From Toxorhynchites rutilus septentrionalis (Eukaryota > Arthropoda > Insecta > Diptera > Culicidae): 64,000 nucleotides of DNA. Below are positions 1 to 12,504 of the stretch, in pieces. Where the stretch lies: positions 31,937,380 to 32,001,379 of the forward strand of contig NC_073744.1 in assembly GCF_029784135.1 (NCBI RefSeq), in the 5' to 3' direction. The number at the start of each line of letters is the position of its first letter. Positions within the stretch are counted from its first letter, which is position 1. Both the position numbers and the translations under genes were made by a program. The notes below the pieces were generated by a model that was not told where the DNA came from, did not search any database, and saw only the letters and a program-made list of their open reading frames with translations.

Positions 1-1000
1 ATCGTCCGTCCAGAGGAGGAACACGGCATGAATTCACAAGGAGTGGAACAAAACGAAAACGAGAAAAAAAATCATCCAATTTGATGGCACTCAATCACGC
101 TATCCGAAAACGCGTAGCCCATCTCGCAAAAAAAAAGAATAGAAGCAAAAGTGTGTATGTGTGGAAAACGTCCAAAAATCCCAGCTGACGATGGCGAAAA
201 ACGGAATATAAAACAAATAAATGTTTATAAGCGGGGGTATGTTTTTTACCGAACACGGACTCCGTTGGGGGTTTTCCCCGGGCGCTGTTTCTCTACTCAT
301 CCTTCATCCCGATCCGGTTGGGAGTTCATCGATAATGGAAGGGTCGCTAAAACGCGGAGGAAAACGCCGCCGCCGTCGCCGTTGCTCTTTACCACCAACA
401 AACGATGCGTCGGCAAATTACTTTACGGAAAACTTTTCACGCCTTAAAATAGTTGGCAGTTCAGAGCGGTGTGTTACGGGAAATGGATCCACTCAGAATA
501 AAGTTTCTTAATTGAACCAAGATTGTCAGCCGGCGATGAAGATAGCGATGGTATGCAGATTTGTGTAGTGCTTCAGTTATTCCGAGTCGGTCGAATGAAA
601 TGTGTATATTAATATTCTTCGTTTGATTCAGCTTGAGCTGGGTTTCGTCTGTTTACTGTTTAATTATGACATCAAACATTTTCAAATAATGGTTTCCGTT
701 TCATTTCAGTGTTTTGTGAACAGTTTATGAAACGAAGACGAGGAGCGGGGACTAAAATTGTGGGATTGAAGATACATTGTCCATAGTTGAACATGCAGTC
801 GTCGGGGAAATGCAACCGTAAATTTTATATTTGACGAAATTGCACATCTCGGTTTCAACCAAATAGCTCATAAATCATGTAAAAACTTCCCAAAATTATT
901 ATTCAGACCTTTTGTTCACTAACATCACCGACGACTTTTGTGTGAATAAGTCCATGACTTTCCTTTGGAAAATTTTCACACGGAAAATTGAAAACTCAAT
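1..1000. other. No gene recognised
   Basis: AT-rich sequence with only short overlapping open frames (under 100 codons). I see no domain, splice-bounded exon or repeat family that I can name here. Confidence 0.5.
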
Positions 1001-1009
1001 GTTTATAAA

Positions 1010-1940
1010 AAAACATACAATTGCCCATCGACTTGGAGTGAATACAACAAGACAAACTTTGAAGCAATCAATTGCAGCCTACAAGACATAGAATGGAAAA
1101 CGTTATCAAACCGCGAAGGAGATGTCAACTTATCTGTACATATTCTTCGCGGATTTCTGAATAACATTGTATGTATCAGAAGTTGTGCCGAAGAAAAAAA
1201 GATGAAGAAATTCAACCAGCAAATATCATATTTGATTTAGCGCTCAAATAAGAAATTTAACCCTTTATTTTAACACTGCCAGTCAATCCCAAAAACACTG
1301 CTTGCTGCTGTCTTGTAGATTCACTATGAAAAAATGAGAACAATATTTGTAATCCAGTGAAAAAAACTGTTCTTCTCATATAGGGTTTCAAAGAAAAAAA
1401 TTCATTGAAAAAACTGCATGATTTTACACAGCAAATCCTAAATAATGTGTTCACAGTGAAAAACTCATCAACTTATTGCATTTGTAACGAATTTAAACAG
1501 GATTTTGTGCAGGCGCTCTAAAATCGTGGTTTTGTTATATGAAACTGACTCCCAAAACAATAACGTACATTTTTAGCAGCCCAAAAAATTGGAGTATTCT
1601 CAGATACCTTTAGAAGTTACTGAAATTTTACAAAATTCGCTGATGATGTACAAATATATATAGCTTCTATCAATGTTCCAGTTGAAGAGATGGCAGACAT
1701 TTTTAATAATGATTGCCTATAAACGTAGATAAAACTGAGGTGATGTTTATTTCAAGGACTAAAAATCGTACCTTGTTACCCAAATGATCCTAAGTCAAAA
1801 CATTGTTGAATATTTTGATAGGTATACCAACCTTGGTTTCATTTTAACTTCCCATCTTGATTGGGACTGCCACCTCATTTATTATGTGTTCCAAGGTATA
1901 CAACGTTCTTCGGCATCTACGACTATGTCCAAGCGTGAAC
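1010..1940 (+). mobile_element. Jockey-like non-LTR retrotransposon (LINE) relic
   Basis: Broken pieces of a LINE polyprotein read in shifting plus-strand frames. Around 1020-1200 there is a stretch of the type found between endonuclease and reverse transcriptase (NFEAINCSLQDIEW, then EGDVNLSV). Around 1510-1600 a piece contains ALKSWF. Around 1630-1700 the reverse transcriptase active-site block FADDVQIYIA is readable, followed by a typical downstream block (TNLGFILTSHLDW) near 1815-1865. Between these blocks sequence is missing or replaced, and several frameshifts and stops are present, so it cannot encode a working enzyme. Known of the family: such enzymes copy their own RNA at the insertion site. 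The subfamily is inferred only from motif style. Confidence 0.72.
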
Positions 1941-2999
1941 AAACAAACAAATTTGGCAAAAAGAGGAGAGAGAGCTACCATATAAACACTCTTATTTCTC
2001 TCTGAGCTCGTTTGTTGTTGACAGTTTTCCGAAAAACACTTACACATGTCCACGCGATGTGAAAATTCCATGTTTTTGTTTGGTCACGAGTTCAATTCTC
2101 ACTCCCGACATTCTTCCAAAAATGGATGTAAAAGTGACGAACCAGCCAAATTGAGTTGAAAATCACTATAATACAGATAAAAAAAATGTTTTTGTTTGAT
2201 CTCGAACATGATTTTCGCTAATGTTGGATGTCTATCCCAATCACGAACATTGATACACAAACATAAACATGTGTAAACAAACACGATGTTTATAATTCAA
2301 GAACATCATGTACAAACATATCACCCGATGTCGCAGTATTCATTGCTTTCGTTTCGTTTCTTTTCATGCACGGAAAGAATTTATTCATCCTAAAACATTT
2401 CTTCGTAGAATACTTTTTCACAGAAACGAACTTGAAATTTAGTTCGCATTACAAAAATTGCACGAACTAAGAGGCTATGAGTGCATGCACATTTTGCAAG
2501 TCTGATTAAAAAATCCTTGGTTTCGTGTGAAGAAATCATTCTCTGAATAGAAAGAAACTTTCTATGAGAATTTTTTTACGTGCATGTTGCCAACTGAAGT
2601 CTGGGGAACCGACTGCACAACGGACGACGTCGTACAAATGCTGGTCAAATAAATAAATAAATACCCAAAAATTAGTGTTAGATGCATGTTTTCAGGAAAG
2701 TTTACAGATATTCTCGATATTTTTATGAAAATTTAATTAGGATGGTCATAGTGAGGGCGTTCAAAAAACCAATTACGAAAAATTCATTTTGCAGGGTAAT
2801 GTTTCTAAAAAATTTCTGCATCAAACGCACAAAATCAGTTGAGTTGAAGCCAAATGTCACCTGCAAAATTATTATGGAAAAATCTGTACCATATTCATTA
2901 TTAGCTTTTGCGATGACGATTTGTGAAAGAATTACAATCAACCCTCCTTTAATCTATGTTCTGTATCTCGATACTCTCCCTTATATATTTATACCATTA
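1941..2999. other. AT-rich spacer, possible LINE 3' remnant
   Basis: No gene recognised. Around 2590-2660 a more GC-rich piece ends in a TAAATAAATAAA run, which resembles the 3' end of a non-LTR element but is too short to classify. A 121-codon open frame at 2682-3047 shows no domain and looks like chance reading of AT-rich sequence. Confidence 0.35.
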
Positions 3000-3740
3000 C
3001 TAACTGACCCGGCAAACTTTGTTCCGCCCAAAAACTCATCATTATAATATCAGATTATTTTCAGACACAATTCTCGTTCAAGATTTTTCAACCACTTGCA
3101 AATAACATGTTTCTCCGTTACATGGAATAAATGTTTTATACAGAAAATATAATAGAATAAAGACAGCCCTAAATCGGGCAATTCCTTCCTCGAGTTATGC
3201 TCTTATCAACACATCCGGCGATCCTTTTTTTGGTATAGATAGAAGAAGATATAGGAGTGCGTTTCATCACATTGAAATCCATTTCCAGTTTCGAACAAAG
3301 TTCAATTTCGTTAGCGCGAACATCAAATGGACTAACAGCACTTGTCACTTTGTAATTGTAGAACATATGGGAATTTAATTTTCCGAATTTTGCCTTTTTC
3401 CTACAGTGTTTTCCGAAAATTTTCAGTTGTCATGTTTGGTTGGAATATTTTTGGTTGAAATATGTGTAATATTTTTATGGGACCCCCTCTCCATTCCAGA
3501 GGAGGGAGGGGTGTTATACCGTTATAGAAACATTTCTGATACCCAAAAACCCTCACATCCCAAATTGTGCTTGATTAGTTCTCGAGTTATGCAGAAGTTT
3601 GTGTTTCGTTTGTATGGCAGCCCCCCCTTAGAGAAAGGGGTGGCGAGTCTAACCACCATAGAAATATTTATTGCACCCTAAAACTACAATATGCCTAATT
3701 TGGTTCCATTTGCTTGAATAATTGTCGAGTAATTCTGAAA
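3000..3740 (+). repeat. Dispersed repeat R1, copy A
   Basis: Begins with TGACCCGGCAAACTTTGTTC, a motif shared with 42697 and 49612. Its distal part (about 3640-3745) closely matches 49785-49885 (shared ACCACCATAGAA, TTATTGCACCCT, CATTTGCTTGA, GAAATTTGTGTTT). It also carries a C-rich and G-rich segment (CAGCCCCCCCTTAGAG) found in the copy at 49.9 kb. The transposon class is unknown to me. A (TA)n array starts where this copy ends. Confidence 0.6.
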
Positions 3741-3750
3741 TTTGTGTTTA

Positions 3751-3969
<219 letters not shown>

Positions 3970-4117
3970 TTACACTTCATTACATATGCTATGTGTGTAT
4001 GCGACTGCATCATCTTTTCTTCTTTTCTTCTTCGCTCGTTTTATAGCTCGGGTCGCGTTCGTCGCGAACAAGCAGTATTGGCCATTTGTAAACATTCAAA
4101 GATCCAGTCAAAATTGT

Positions 4118-4170
4118 TGCTCCCGTGATCGAGTGGTTTGCGTCACGCCTAACATGTCACTGCTCAATTA
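4118..4170 (+). repeat. Possible 5' fragment of a tRNA-derived SINE
   Basis: GCTCCCGTGATCGAGTGGTT resembles the tRNA-like head (A-box region) of the two full SINEs at 44.4-44.7 kb and 62.4-62.7 kb. The body does not clearly follow, so this would be a truncated or diverged copy. Confidence 0.4.
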
Positions 4171-4934
4171 TTCTGGTTCTTTATATTCGGTTAAAATTAT
4201 AGAAATATTGTAATCAAAATTTGTTGTACTTTTAGTACTTGTTCGAATAGCTAATAATAGCGAATGTTACTTGAATTCAATATAAATATAAATTGATGTG
4301 TGCACTAAATAATGATATCAATTGTGAAGAACTCTGATATCAATCGACGTTTATTTTGTTCGGAACAGATAAAGAGGTTTATTTTATTTGCCCAAAATTT
4401 TAGACGGAGCACCCATTGTCATGATAGGAAAACATTTTTTCCATGTCAACATACCAACACACCACGTGTTAAGTGGTGGTGGTGTGGTGTCCGATTCGCT
4501 TTTTTTACTCTACGCACTGCCGGTGCTTGGTGTGAAAATGCAAGAGAAACTGCACATCATGTTCGAACACCATGTGAAACATTAGGATCAAAGACCGTAT
4601 GTCCAAACATACTACGAATACAAACATGTAACATTTTCAAACATAGGTACGAAAAACTCATATTTGTATTCAAACACAAAACTGCGAACAGCAGCGTGGA
4701 CATGTTTATCCCGGACGCAGTGTTTTTTGTGAAACATGGAAGACTGAACATACGGACCTCGAAAAAATTCCAAAATCTTGGTTGTCACCCGTTACCAATG
4801 AAGAAAGAGAGAGAGAGAGCAAACGCAAAAACAAGGGAATATGCAGCCTTGCCAAAGTTCTTGTTTAAACTGCATTCTTCCAATTTTTCCCCTCGACCCA
4901 GTCAAACAGTCAAACCCTAAAACCTTCCAGTTTT

Positions 4935-5440
4935 TTTTTTTATAAATATTGTCCAATTTTATGTGCCAAATGTCTCAAAATTACATGAAACGTCGAGTTC
5001 TAGTGACATATCGAAATTTTTTTTTGTCAAAAATCGGCACTCTGGGACTGGGAATGGTTTTTTTTTTCGGAATACGAAACGAAAAGTATGGTTTGGCGAT
5101 TTTTCATCCAGAACTTGTTACGAAATGATTTGCACGATATCTTATGCAAAATATTAGCTCATTCGGACTTCATTTACTGGTTTCGCAGACGTTAAAATTT
5201 GAGTTTTTTTGAAAACCGAAAATTCACCGGAAATCGGGGTTTTCAAAAAAAAAAATGTTGGTGCCAATATGTCTTAAAATTGCATCACACGTCGAGGTTT
5301 GCAGTTATCTAAATTGTTTTATCAAAAATAGATTTTTCAAGCGGAAAAACGATCAAATGCTAAAAAAACATTTTTTGACTAAGAAAATTCGAGATAACTA
5401 TAAATCCCGACGGCATTTGGCATTTTTTTTTTTGAAAAAA
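4935..5440 (+). repeat. Dispersed repeat R4, two diverged units
   Basis: Two related units, about 4940-5160 and 5205-5440, share AAATGTCTCAAAATT-type sequence followed by an acATGAAACGTCGAG-like block and a TTTTTGTCAAAAATCG-like block. A reverse-complement copy lies at 44090-44345. No coding capacity is seen and the element class is unknown. Confidence 0.6.
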
Positions 5441-5532
5441 TACCAAAAATTTCGCTGAAAAAAAAAAGTTATTTTAAAAATTAAAATTCAATTTTCTCAA
5501 AAACTTATTTTTTTAAACATTCCCAAAAAAAA

Positions 5533-5811
<279 letters not shown>

Positions 5812-8800
5812 CCTTCAAATTTCCAACAAGTCGTCCATACATCGGAAGATGGGCACTTTTACAGGGAAAAAGTTTTTCTAACAACAACTTTTTTACAAAA
5901 CCAATACTTTTCGCTTTGTATTCCGAAATTCCGTTATTCGTCTATATAGAACATCAATCTCGAAAGGGGAAAGTTATCTTTTGGAAACCTGAGAAGCCGA
6001 GGAAAGGAGTCGTTCCAGGGATATGTTTCACGTACACGTACGTTTTATAGAAATTTAATCGCGACGGAAGAGAGTTATCTGTTGATAACCTGAGAGGGTA
6101 ACAGCAATTTTCCCGGCGATACGTTCCGTTTTCAATCGCTCGTAGTCTGTCGTAATCGAACTCAAATCGCAACGATGGACAGTTATCCTTCTTTACGTAA
6201 TAGCCATGGATAACAGCTATTGCAATAGTCCTCCTTAGGGGCTTTGGACCCTCTCAATAGTTTCAGGTTCTTTCCCGGACATGCTACTAGAGAGATCCGT
6301 CATTCGCAGGCGGAGTTTATTTATTCCACATTCTTCGTGAGTGCGAAAACGATAGCAACGAAGATGGCCAAAGGATACACTACAGAAATGCCAAATTCGA
6401 ATAAGAAGGAAAAGAACAGAGGATTGAGGTTTGCTGCAGTGATCTATAACCAGAAACTGTGTCCCCAAGCACCTCAATCAATCACATTGTCGAGCAATGA
6501 ATACGAGATTTTTTATGTTCTATCCAAATAAAACCGTATTTTGTAGAGATTTTAGAACAAAAAATCCCCAAATATAGTTTCACAGTAATGTTCCAGTGGT
6601 CGGAAACGTTATTACGATCTGCTCGAATGGTTTATTAATGGTTCATTTCGCTATTTTATGAACTATATATAAATGCTACACGAAGCTTCGGAGTAAACTC
6701 TATTTCTCAAGCACTAGAATAAGTAAAATAATGATTTTAGATAGATCAAAGCCGAATTTCTTAAAATATATCGATCTCTCAGGATCCAGTTTTTTTTCAG
6801 TTCTTCGAAAATTATTATTGGCAACCCTAAGAATATGTTGGGGATCAAGTCAATTCATTGAGACCCGATGTTGGAAGCAACTCTCGCAAGAGTTTGCAGA
6901 TATTTTCTCGGGAAAAATAAGCCGATGAGCAATCCTCCCAGGAAAAACAATGCTCGAAAAAAAACGTAGATTGTTTTTAGTTCAATCAAACATGAATCGT
7001 GAAGTGTTCAGTTTACCGACGCTCTCAAACTCAATTCTGGACTTATTTGCTCGGATTTGCATCCCCTGGAATAAATCAAAACGCTCTGTTAATAAACTCA
7101 GCTTTTCCTCCGTCGGATATCCTAACGAACGCTATCCTATATTTCCGAGTTCATCATCCAACGACGTCCCTATTTAATCAAATCGTTTCCCCCCTGACTG
7201 AAATGCTTTTTTCATTATTCCGCGGGAAATAATTTGTGTTTTGCCGCTCTCTGTCTCGCTGTTGAGTGGGCGAATTTTCTTCTGATTGTTACCGTTGCGC
7301 GTCGCTCACTCGCATGGTCCACATAATTGTCAGAGGAAATTGCATTTCCGACGAGAGCTAGTTTCCAACTATGCAGCTCCTCTCCCAACCCCCCAGTCCC
7401 CTCATTGCTGCTGCTGTTGTTGTTGGCAGGAATCATTTTCTTCCGTGCAATTTCGAGACGAAGGCTATGCGAATGGCTGTTTAAATGAAAATGGAGGAAA
7501 TTTCATTTTAATTTGATTGTCCCATGATAGCAGCTTTTGATCAGTAATAACTAGTCTCCTTCTGTCGTTCTTGAGCAATGATTATTCCGAGAAAATCCGA
7601 GATAAAATGCATGGTATCAGCCTGAGGCATACTGGAATCAATTGTTTTCAAAAACAGGTTTTATGTTTCACACAAACAAAAATAAAAAAGAACAGTCGTG
7701 CTGTGATGTTTGTTTACGTAAGCCAACCGGTAAATTGGCGTATTGTCCCACAGCCCCTCCCCCAGGCACGACCAAGCGACGCCCGGTGTTAAAAGCTTAT
7801 CGGGAAAATACGACTCGAACAATGAATTTTTATCCACAAAGGGAACATTCCCGGGCCCAGGGGGTAGTAAAAAAAAGGCATCGTAAACACGGAATCACTT
7901 CCCTCACTTGCAGTGGCTTTGGATTTACATGCGAAGGCCTCCCACCCTACGGCATCCATCTTTATCCTTTCGCGGTGGCACGCAAATATTCAATCGTCAC
8001 ATCACGTCGTCTGGGGCTGTTGCTGTGGCGGCCTCGAAGGTTCGGTTTGTTTAAGCCCTGGCTTCGGTTATCTACGTTCCACTACGCTGGCCAAATCATA
8101 GTTCGAGAGGTTAGGGTCGTTGTTCGTGGTCGAGACAAGTGCAACGACATATACATGATCGACCCCGCACGAGGAATGCATTAGGGCGGATAAAAAGGTG
8201 GCATTCGCAAATGGAAAAATGCGTCGAACGAATGGTGGCAATGCGGTCCTACGGTGCTACAGTGAAACACCGATAAGTGTTTGAAAAACGGATTAAAGAG
8301 CACTCTCGGCGTGATGGTGGGAGGACATTGTCATGCAACAAACATGAGCGTGATTATCAGAGTGAAGGCAATTTCTGGGACTTAGGAGTTTGGTTTTACG
8401 CTTCAAACAAGTGTTTTTCATGTTATTGCGCGAACATTTTTTAAAATAAGCATAATGAGAATATTTGATGTTTCAGCTACATTTGACTTATTGACTACAT
8501 GTCCTTGTGAATGATTCTACGACTCGGATCCAGAATCAAAAGTTCACGAGAATTAAGATTTCATTTTTGCAGATGTTCCGAGGTTGTCGCATATTATTCC
8601 TAAAAAACACATAACCTGCAACAGGATACACTCGACCGAGAACATGGTTCCAACGAAATCAGCGTCATAGGCAAGAGATAATGTATTTTCCGGCGTATGC
8701 TATTCATACTGAACCGACGGCTGAGCTCGACGTCTGGTGGCGACTTTCAATTAGGGGCCATAATTTGGGTCCCAAACTCGTTAGTGTAATCTCCATCAGA

Positions 8801-8840
8801 TGAGAAGACACGAATCCAGTATTAAAAGGTTAAAATTTGA
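5812..8840. other. No gene recognised; one 180-codon open frame
   Basis: Moderately AT-rich sequence with a GC-richer stretch at about 7250-8200. The longest frame, 7642-8184 plus, is Arg-rich, has no recognisable domain and no splice context. A short CTG run sits at about 7407-7427. I cannot support a gene. Confidence 0.4.
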
Positions 8841-8879
8841 ATGAAAATGTTTACATCATTTTATTTAATTACTTGAATC

Positions 8880-9263
8880 ACGTATTTCTGACTTTTATTT
8901 AACAATTTGTCTATACATTTCCAACAATGTTACTGAAACAACTTTTTCCCATCTTTCTGGCAATTCACGGATCCCATTGCGTGAATAATCGGCCGGTTTG
9001 TCGGCTAACCACGAAACGATCCATTTTTTGACTACATCAAAATTGGAGAAGTGCTGGTCAACCAGGCCATGTTGCATCGATCGAAAAAGGTAGTAATCGG
9101 ACGGAGCAATCTGGTCTGGAGAATACGGCGGGTGGGATAGGACCTCCCATTTCAGCGTTTCCAAGAATGTTTTGACCGTTTTTCCCTCAATGCACGACTC
9201 AAATGCATCAATTGTCGTCGGTAGGGGTCCCCCGTAATGGTTTCATTCGGTTTCAGCTGCTCA
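8880..9263 (-). pseudogene. Mariner transposase relic, C-terminal half (interrupted)
   Basis: Minus-strand reading gives a mauritiana-like mariner C-terminus: HPPYSPDQIAPSDYYLFRSM (third catalytic Asp in APSDY), then the family's usual ELPERWEKVV end. Just upstream, at 9225-9263, YEQLKPNETITGD is readable. The stretch between that and the C-terminus is shortened, so the block with the second catalytic Asp is gone. The other half of the gene lies beyond the transposon at 10570-10790. The reading frame is broken at several points. An extra Gln sits between SPD and IAPSDY. Known of the family: cut-and-paste DD34D transposases. This copy is dead. Confidence 0.85.
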
Positions 9264-9265
9264 TA

Positions 9266-10567
9266 AGGACCGTATCGTTATTTATGGGTACGCCTTAGAG
9301 TCTCCGTCTGAAAAAGACTATAGCTTGTTTTGACAGCTGTTTATTTTTCTCCTGTTGTTGACACAGTTAGCGTTCAGTTAGCATTGTTAAAAGATCGTTT
9401 TTTCCTAAAAGTGCAATCATGAGAGGGCTAACAGAAGAAAAACGAAAATCCATTGTGACCAGATACTGCTCCGAAACAGGAATATCAATGAGAAAATTGG
9501 CGAAGGCGGAAGGAGTAAGCGTCCATGCGGTCCAAAACGCTATCAAGCGATTTGGTATGTATAATACATTGAAGGATCTACCCGGTCGCGGCAGAAAACC
9601 TGGGCCATCCAAGCCAAACTTGGATAAAAAGATTTGCAGGCAATTTGAAAGAAAAAAGGAATTATCGATACGGGATTGCGCAAAAAAGTGTGGAACATCA
9701 ATCGGTATGGTTCAACGTGCCAAAGAACGTAACTCACTGAAGGCATATAGAAAGCAAAAATGTCCCAAACGCAGCCAAATTCAGGCAAGTTCCGTGAAAA
9801 CCCGTGCCCGTAAGCTTTACGATGGGATTTTAAGCAAACGCGAACTGTGCATCGTCATGGATGATGAAACCTACGTCAAACTGGACTACAAAACTCTTCC
9901 TGGGGCACAGTTTTACACTGTAAAGCAAGGAACAGATGTCCCGAACGCGGAGAAGTCAATTTTTTGCGAAAAATTCGGTAAGAAAGTGCTGGTTTGGCAA
10001 GCTGTTTGTCAATGTGGCATGAAATCATCTCCTTTCTTCACTCTCGGGAATATGAATGGTGAAATTTACCGGAAAGAATGTCTCCAAAAGCGTGTGTTAC
10101 CGCTCATCCGAAAGCACACTGGTCCGACACTATTTTGGCCTGATTTGGCATCATGCCACTATGCACGTTTGACCTTGGATTGGTATCGCGAGAATAATGT
10201 CGATTTTGTGGAAAAGGAGATGAATCCTCCAAATTGTCCGCAAATAAGACCTATTGAAAAATTTTGGGCTTTGATGAAGGGACGACTGCAGAAGAAGGAC
10301 AAGGCAGCCGATGACCTTGAGCAGTTCAAAAAGGATTGGATAAATGTGAGCAAACAAGTCGATGAGACGGTTGTCCAGAACCTAATGAGGGACATCAAGA
10401 AGCAGGTGCGATCATTGGCGCGAAAATCAGAATCTTGATTATTTTTTACTGTTACTCCTTTCTTTCATTCATAAGATACAATATTTTGATATCAGAACTG
10501 AAAAATAAATGCAATATTTGAAATAAAGCTGTGTTTTGAGCGTACCCATAATTAACGATACGGTCCT
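9266..10567 (+). mobile_element. Complete IS630-Tc1-mariner transposon, DD37E type
   Basis: A 1302-bp element bounded by about 28-bp terminal inverted repeats (AGGACCGTATCGTTA then ATGGGTACGC, one mismatch between ends) and flanked by TA on both sides (9264-9265 and 10568-10569). Removing it with one TA restores a mariner reading across the junction, so the insertion is direct and precise. It holds one uninterrupted transposase frame at 9419-10438. Matching ends, a clean target duplication and an intact gene suggest a recent insertion. Confidence 0.95.
9419..10438 (+). CDS. DD37E transposase (ITmD37E-like)
   Basis: An intact 339-residue frame filling its transposon, with about 150 bp to the left end and 130 bp to the right end. 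The first 120 residues carry helix-turn-helix type DNA-binding sequence (MRKLAKAEGVSVHAVQNAI, then a GRGRKPG hinge). The catalytic triad is readable: Asp in VMDDETYVK, Asp in FWPDLASCHYA, Glu in RPIEKFW. By count there are 37 residues between the second Asp and the Glu. Known of the family: DD37E elements are an IS630-Tc1-mariner clade described from mosquitoes, whose enzyme cuts at TA and pastes elsewhere. No frameshift or stop is present, so it could be active. The start is the first ATG; I see no intron. Confidence 0.92.
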   Translation: MRGLTEEKRKSIVTRYCSETGISMRKLAKAEGVSVHAVQNAIKRFGMYNTLKDLPGRGRKPGPSKPNLDKKICRQFERKKELSIRDCAKKCGTSIGMVQRAKERNSLKAYRKQKCPKRSQIQASSVKTRARKLYDGILSKRELCIVMDDETYVKLDYKTLPGAQFYTVKQGTDVPNAEKSIFCEKFGKKVLVWQAVCQCGMKSSPFFTLGNMNGEIYRKECLQKRVLPLIRKHTGPTLFWPDLASCHYARLTLDWYRENNVDFVEKEMNPPNCPQIRPIEKFWALMKGRLQKKDKAADDLEQFKKDWINVSKQVDETVVQNLMRDIKKQVRSLARKSES

Positions 10568-10569
10568 TA

Positions 10570-10790
10570 GTACACCACACCCAGCAGGTCCCACCAAAAA
10601 TGGCAGCATAACCTTCTGGCCGTGAATATTCCGCGCGGCCGTCGATGTTGATGCATGACCGGGGTATCCATACGTTGTCCGACGTTTAGGATTGTCGTAA
10701 TAGACCCACTTTTCATCGCCAGTAACGGTTCGATGTAAAAAAAACCCTTCCTTTTATGCCGTTGGAGCAGTTGTTCTCACGTGAAAAAAC
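10570..10790 (-). pseudogene. Mariner transposase relic, N-proximal catalytic part
   Basis: The other half of the mariner interrupted at 9264. On the minus strand it reads VTGDEKWVYYDNPKRR (first catalytic Asp in GDEKW), then GHASTSTAARNIHGQKVML, then after a one-base frameshift WWDLLGVVY. This joins directly to YEQLKPNET at 9263 when the inserted DD37E element is removed. The N-terminal DNA-binding region is not found upstream. Confidence 0.85.
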
Positions 10791-11027
10791 GGTTTCTGTA
10801 TATCCTCCTTCAACGTTATTTATTGACACATTCGATTTAGTACCATTTGAGTAACTGGTATTTAGTATAATTTGGTGACTGGTATGTGAACTTCCTATCT
10901 TCCTGGCTACTAATAACGCGTATTTCAATAGGGGCGCTACAAAGGTAGACCGATAGGGACAGCAAACGACGCCATATTTTTTCCCGCTCTCTTGACATTT
11001 CTCTTCAGTATGGTTTGCCATTTCATA

Positions 11028-11257
11028 ATGGAAAGATATACGATCCAACAAAGAGTTGAGAATATTAAAATTCACTACCGAAATTCGGAGTCAATGGCCT
11101 CAAGAGCAAGAGAGCGCTACGTCCAATTTATGGTCATCATAATCGTCCTGCCAGATCAACAATTGAGCGTCTAGTGGAAAAATATGAATCTACAGGCACA
11201 GTGCAAAATGTTTCCGTGTCAGTGAGACAAAGAAGTGCCCGTAGTGTCGAAAATATA
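11028..11257 (+). pseudogene. DD41D-type transposase, N-terminal fragment
   Basis: Starts at an ATG reading MERYTIQQRVENIKIHYRNS. After a frameshift near 11110 it continues as ALRPIYGHHNRPARSTIERL and then VEKYESTGTVQNV and RSARSVENI. This is the helix-turn-helix N-terminus of the same family as the transposase at 34.8 kb. It stops at ENI exactly where the next mariner begins (TA at 11256). I could not find the rest of this gene beyond that mariner. Confidence 0.75.
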
Positions 11258-12504
11258 GGGTTGGGGAAAAAGAAATGTCGTATTTCTGATCGAAATTTGA
11301 CGCTTCATTTAACACACTTAAAATTATCCAATTTAAGTCAATTGTTCGCAAACTTGTTGCCATTTAGAAGGTAACTTCATTATCCCTCCTTATAAAACCC
11401 CCCTCCTTATTTGCAAAAAACTCAGACAGCCAGTTTTCGCAAACCTCTTTTGAGGTCAACTTAGTATCACCAAGAGCGTTTTGCATGGACCGGAAGAGAT
11501 GATAATCACTTGGAGCCAGGTCCGAACTATACGGTGGGTGCAATAGGACATCCCATCCGAGCTCCCGTAGCTTCTGGGGGGTCATCAAAGATGTGTGAGG
11601 CCGAACGTTGTCCTGGTGGAAAACAACACAATTCCTATTGATCATTTCTGGCCGTTTCTGGTCAATCACCTGCTTCAAACGGTCAAGCTGCTCACAGTAG
11701 AGAACCGAGTTGAGGGTCTGGCCATAGTTGAGCAGCTCATAGTGGATGATTCCCTTCCAATCCCACCAAACACACAGCAAAACCTTCCGGGCTTGGCGAT
11801 GGTTTGGGCCGGCTCACCGCGCTTCGAACACGACTTTTTTCGCTTTAGGTTGTCGTACGTGATCCTCTTTTCATCATCAGTCACCATCTTCTTCAAAAAT
11901 GGGTCGAGTTCGTTCCGTTTCAGCAGTGCATCGCAGGCATCGCATCGTTTCAGTCTAAAATATCTAAAATATTTTTTTGCGTCAACTCGTGTGGCACCCA
12001 TACATCCAGCTTTTTTTTGGAATCCAATCTTCTGCAAATGGTTCTAAACGGTTTTATGGTCTATACCCAGTTCCTGGCCAATCGAGCGAGTGCTCACATG
12101 CCGGTCAACTTGGCCACGACGATTGGTCTACCAGTACGGGGTGTATTTTCGACAGCCACTACACCAGAACAAAATCGATCAAACCAACGCTGTGCTATGC
12201 GAATCGTTACAGTATCGGGTCCATAAACTACAAGTATTTTTTCGGCCGCCTTCGTTGCAGTTTTACCTCGCAGGTAGTAAAAACGTAAAATATGGCGAAT
12301 TTCTTGCTTGGTGGACTCCATCTTTCACGCGCTATAACTTGAGACTGAATAGGACAATCACAACACTGTCAAAACGACACTTGTAGCACAGATTGTCGTC
12401 TTTAAATAGCCGTATAGTATGACCCGATGCGATAAGTACAACACAAGATATGTTTAAGTGTTGCCATATATTGACAATATACGATATTTCTTTTTCCCCA
12501 ACCC
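11258..12504 (-). mobile_element. Mariner (DD34D) transposon with broken transposase
   Basis: A 1247-bp element with inverted ends: GGGTTGGGGAAAAAGAAATG on the left and its near-complement ending at 12504. The minus-strand transposase starts at 12321 (MESTKQEIRHILRFYY) and reads through the DNA-binding region, then frameshifts. It continues with LLKRNELDPFLKKMV, DDEKRITYDN, MLCVWWDWKGIIHYELL, HQDNVRPHTSLM and HPPYSSDLAPSDYHLF. All three catalytic Asp residues (DDEK, HQDN, APSDY) survive, but at least two frameshifts and a degenerate C-terminus make it non-functional. It is related to, but clearly diverged from, the mariner at 49.9 kb. Confidence 0.9.

Noticed and set aside
2682..3047. 121-codon plus-strand frame
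   Set aside because: AT-rich composition, overlaps the start of repeat R1, no recognisable motif.
7642..8184. 180-codon plus-strand frame
   Set aside because: No domain, no splice or promoter context, and unusual Arg-rich composition; probably chance in a GC-richer stretch.
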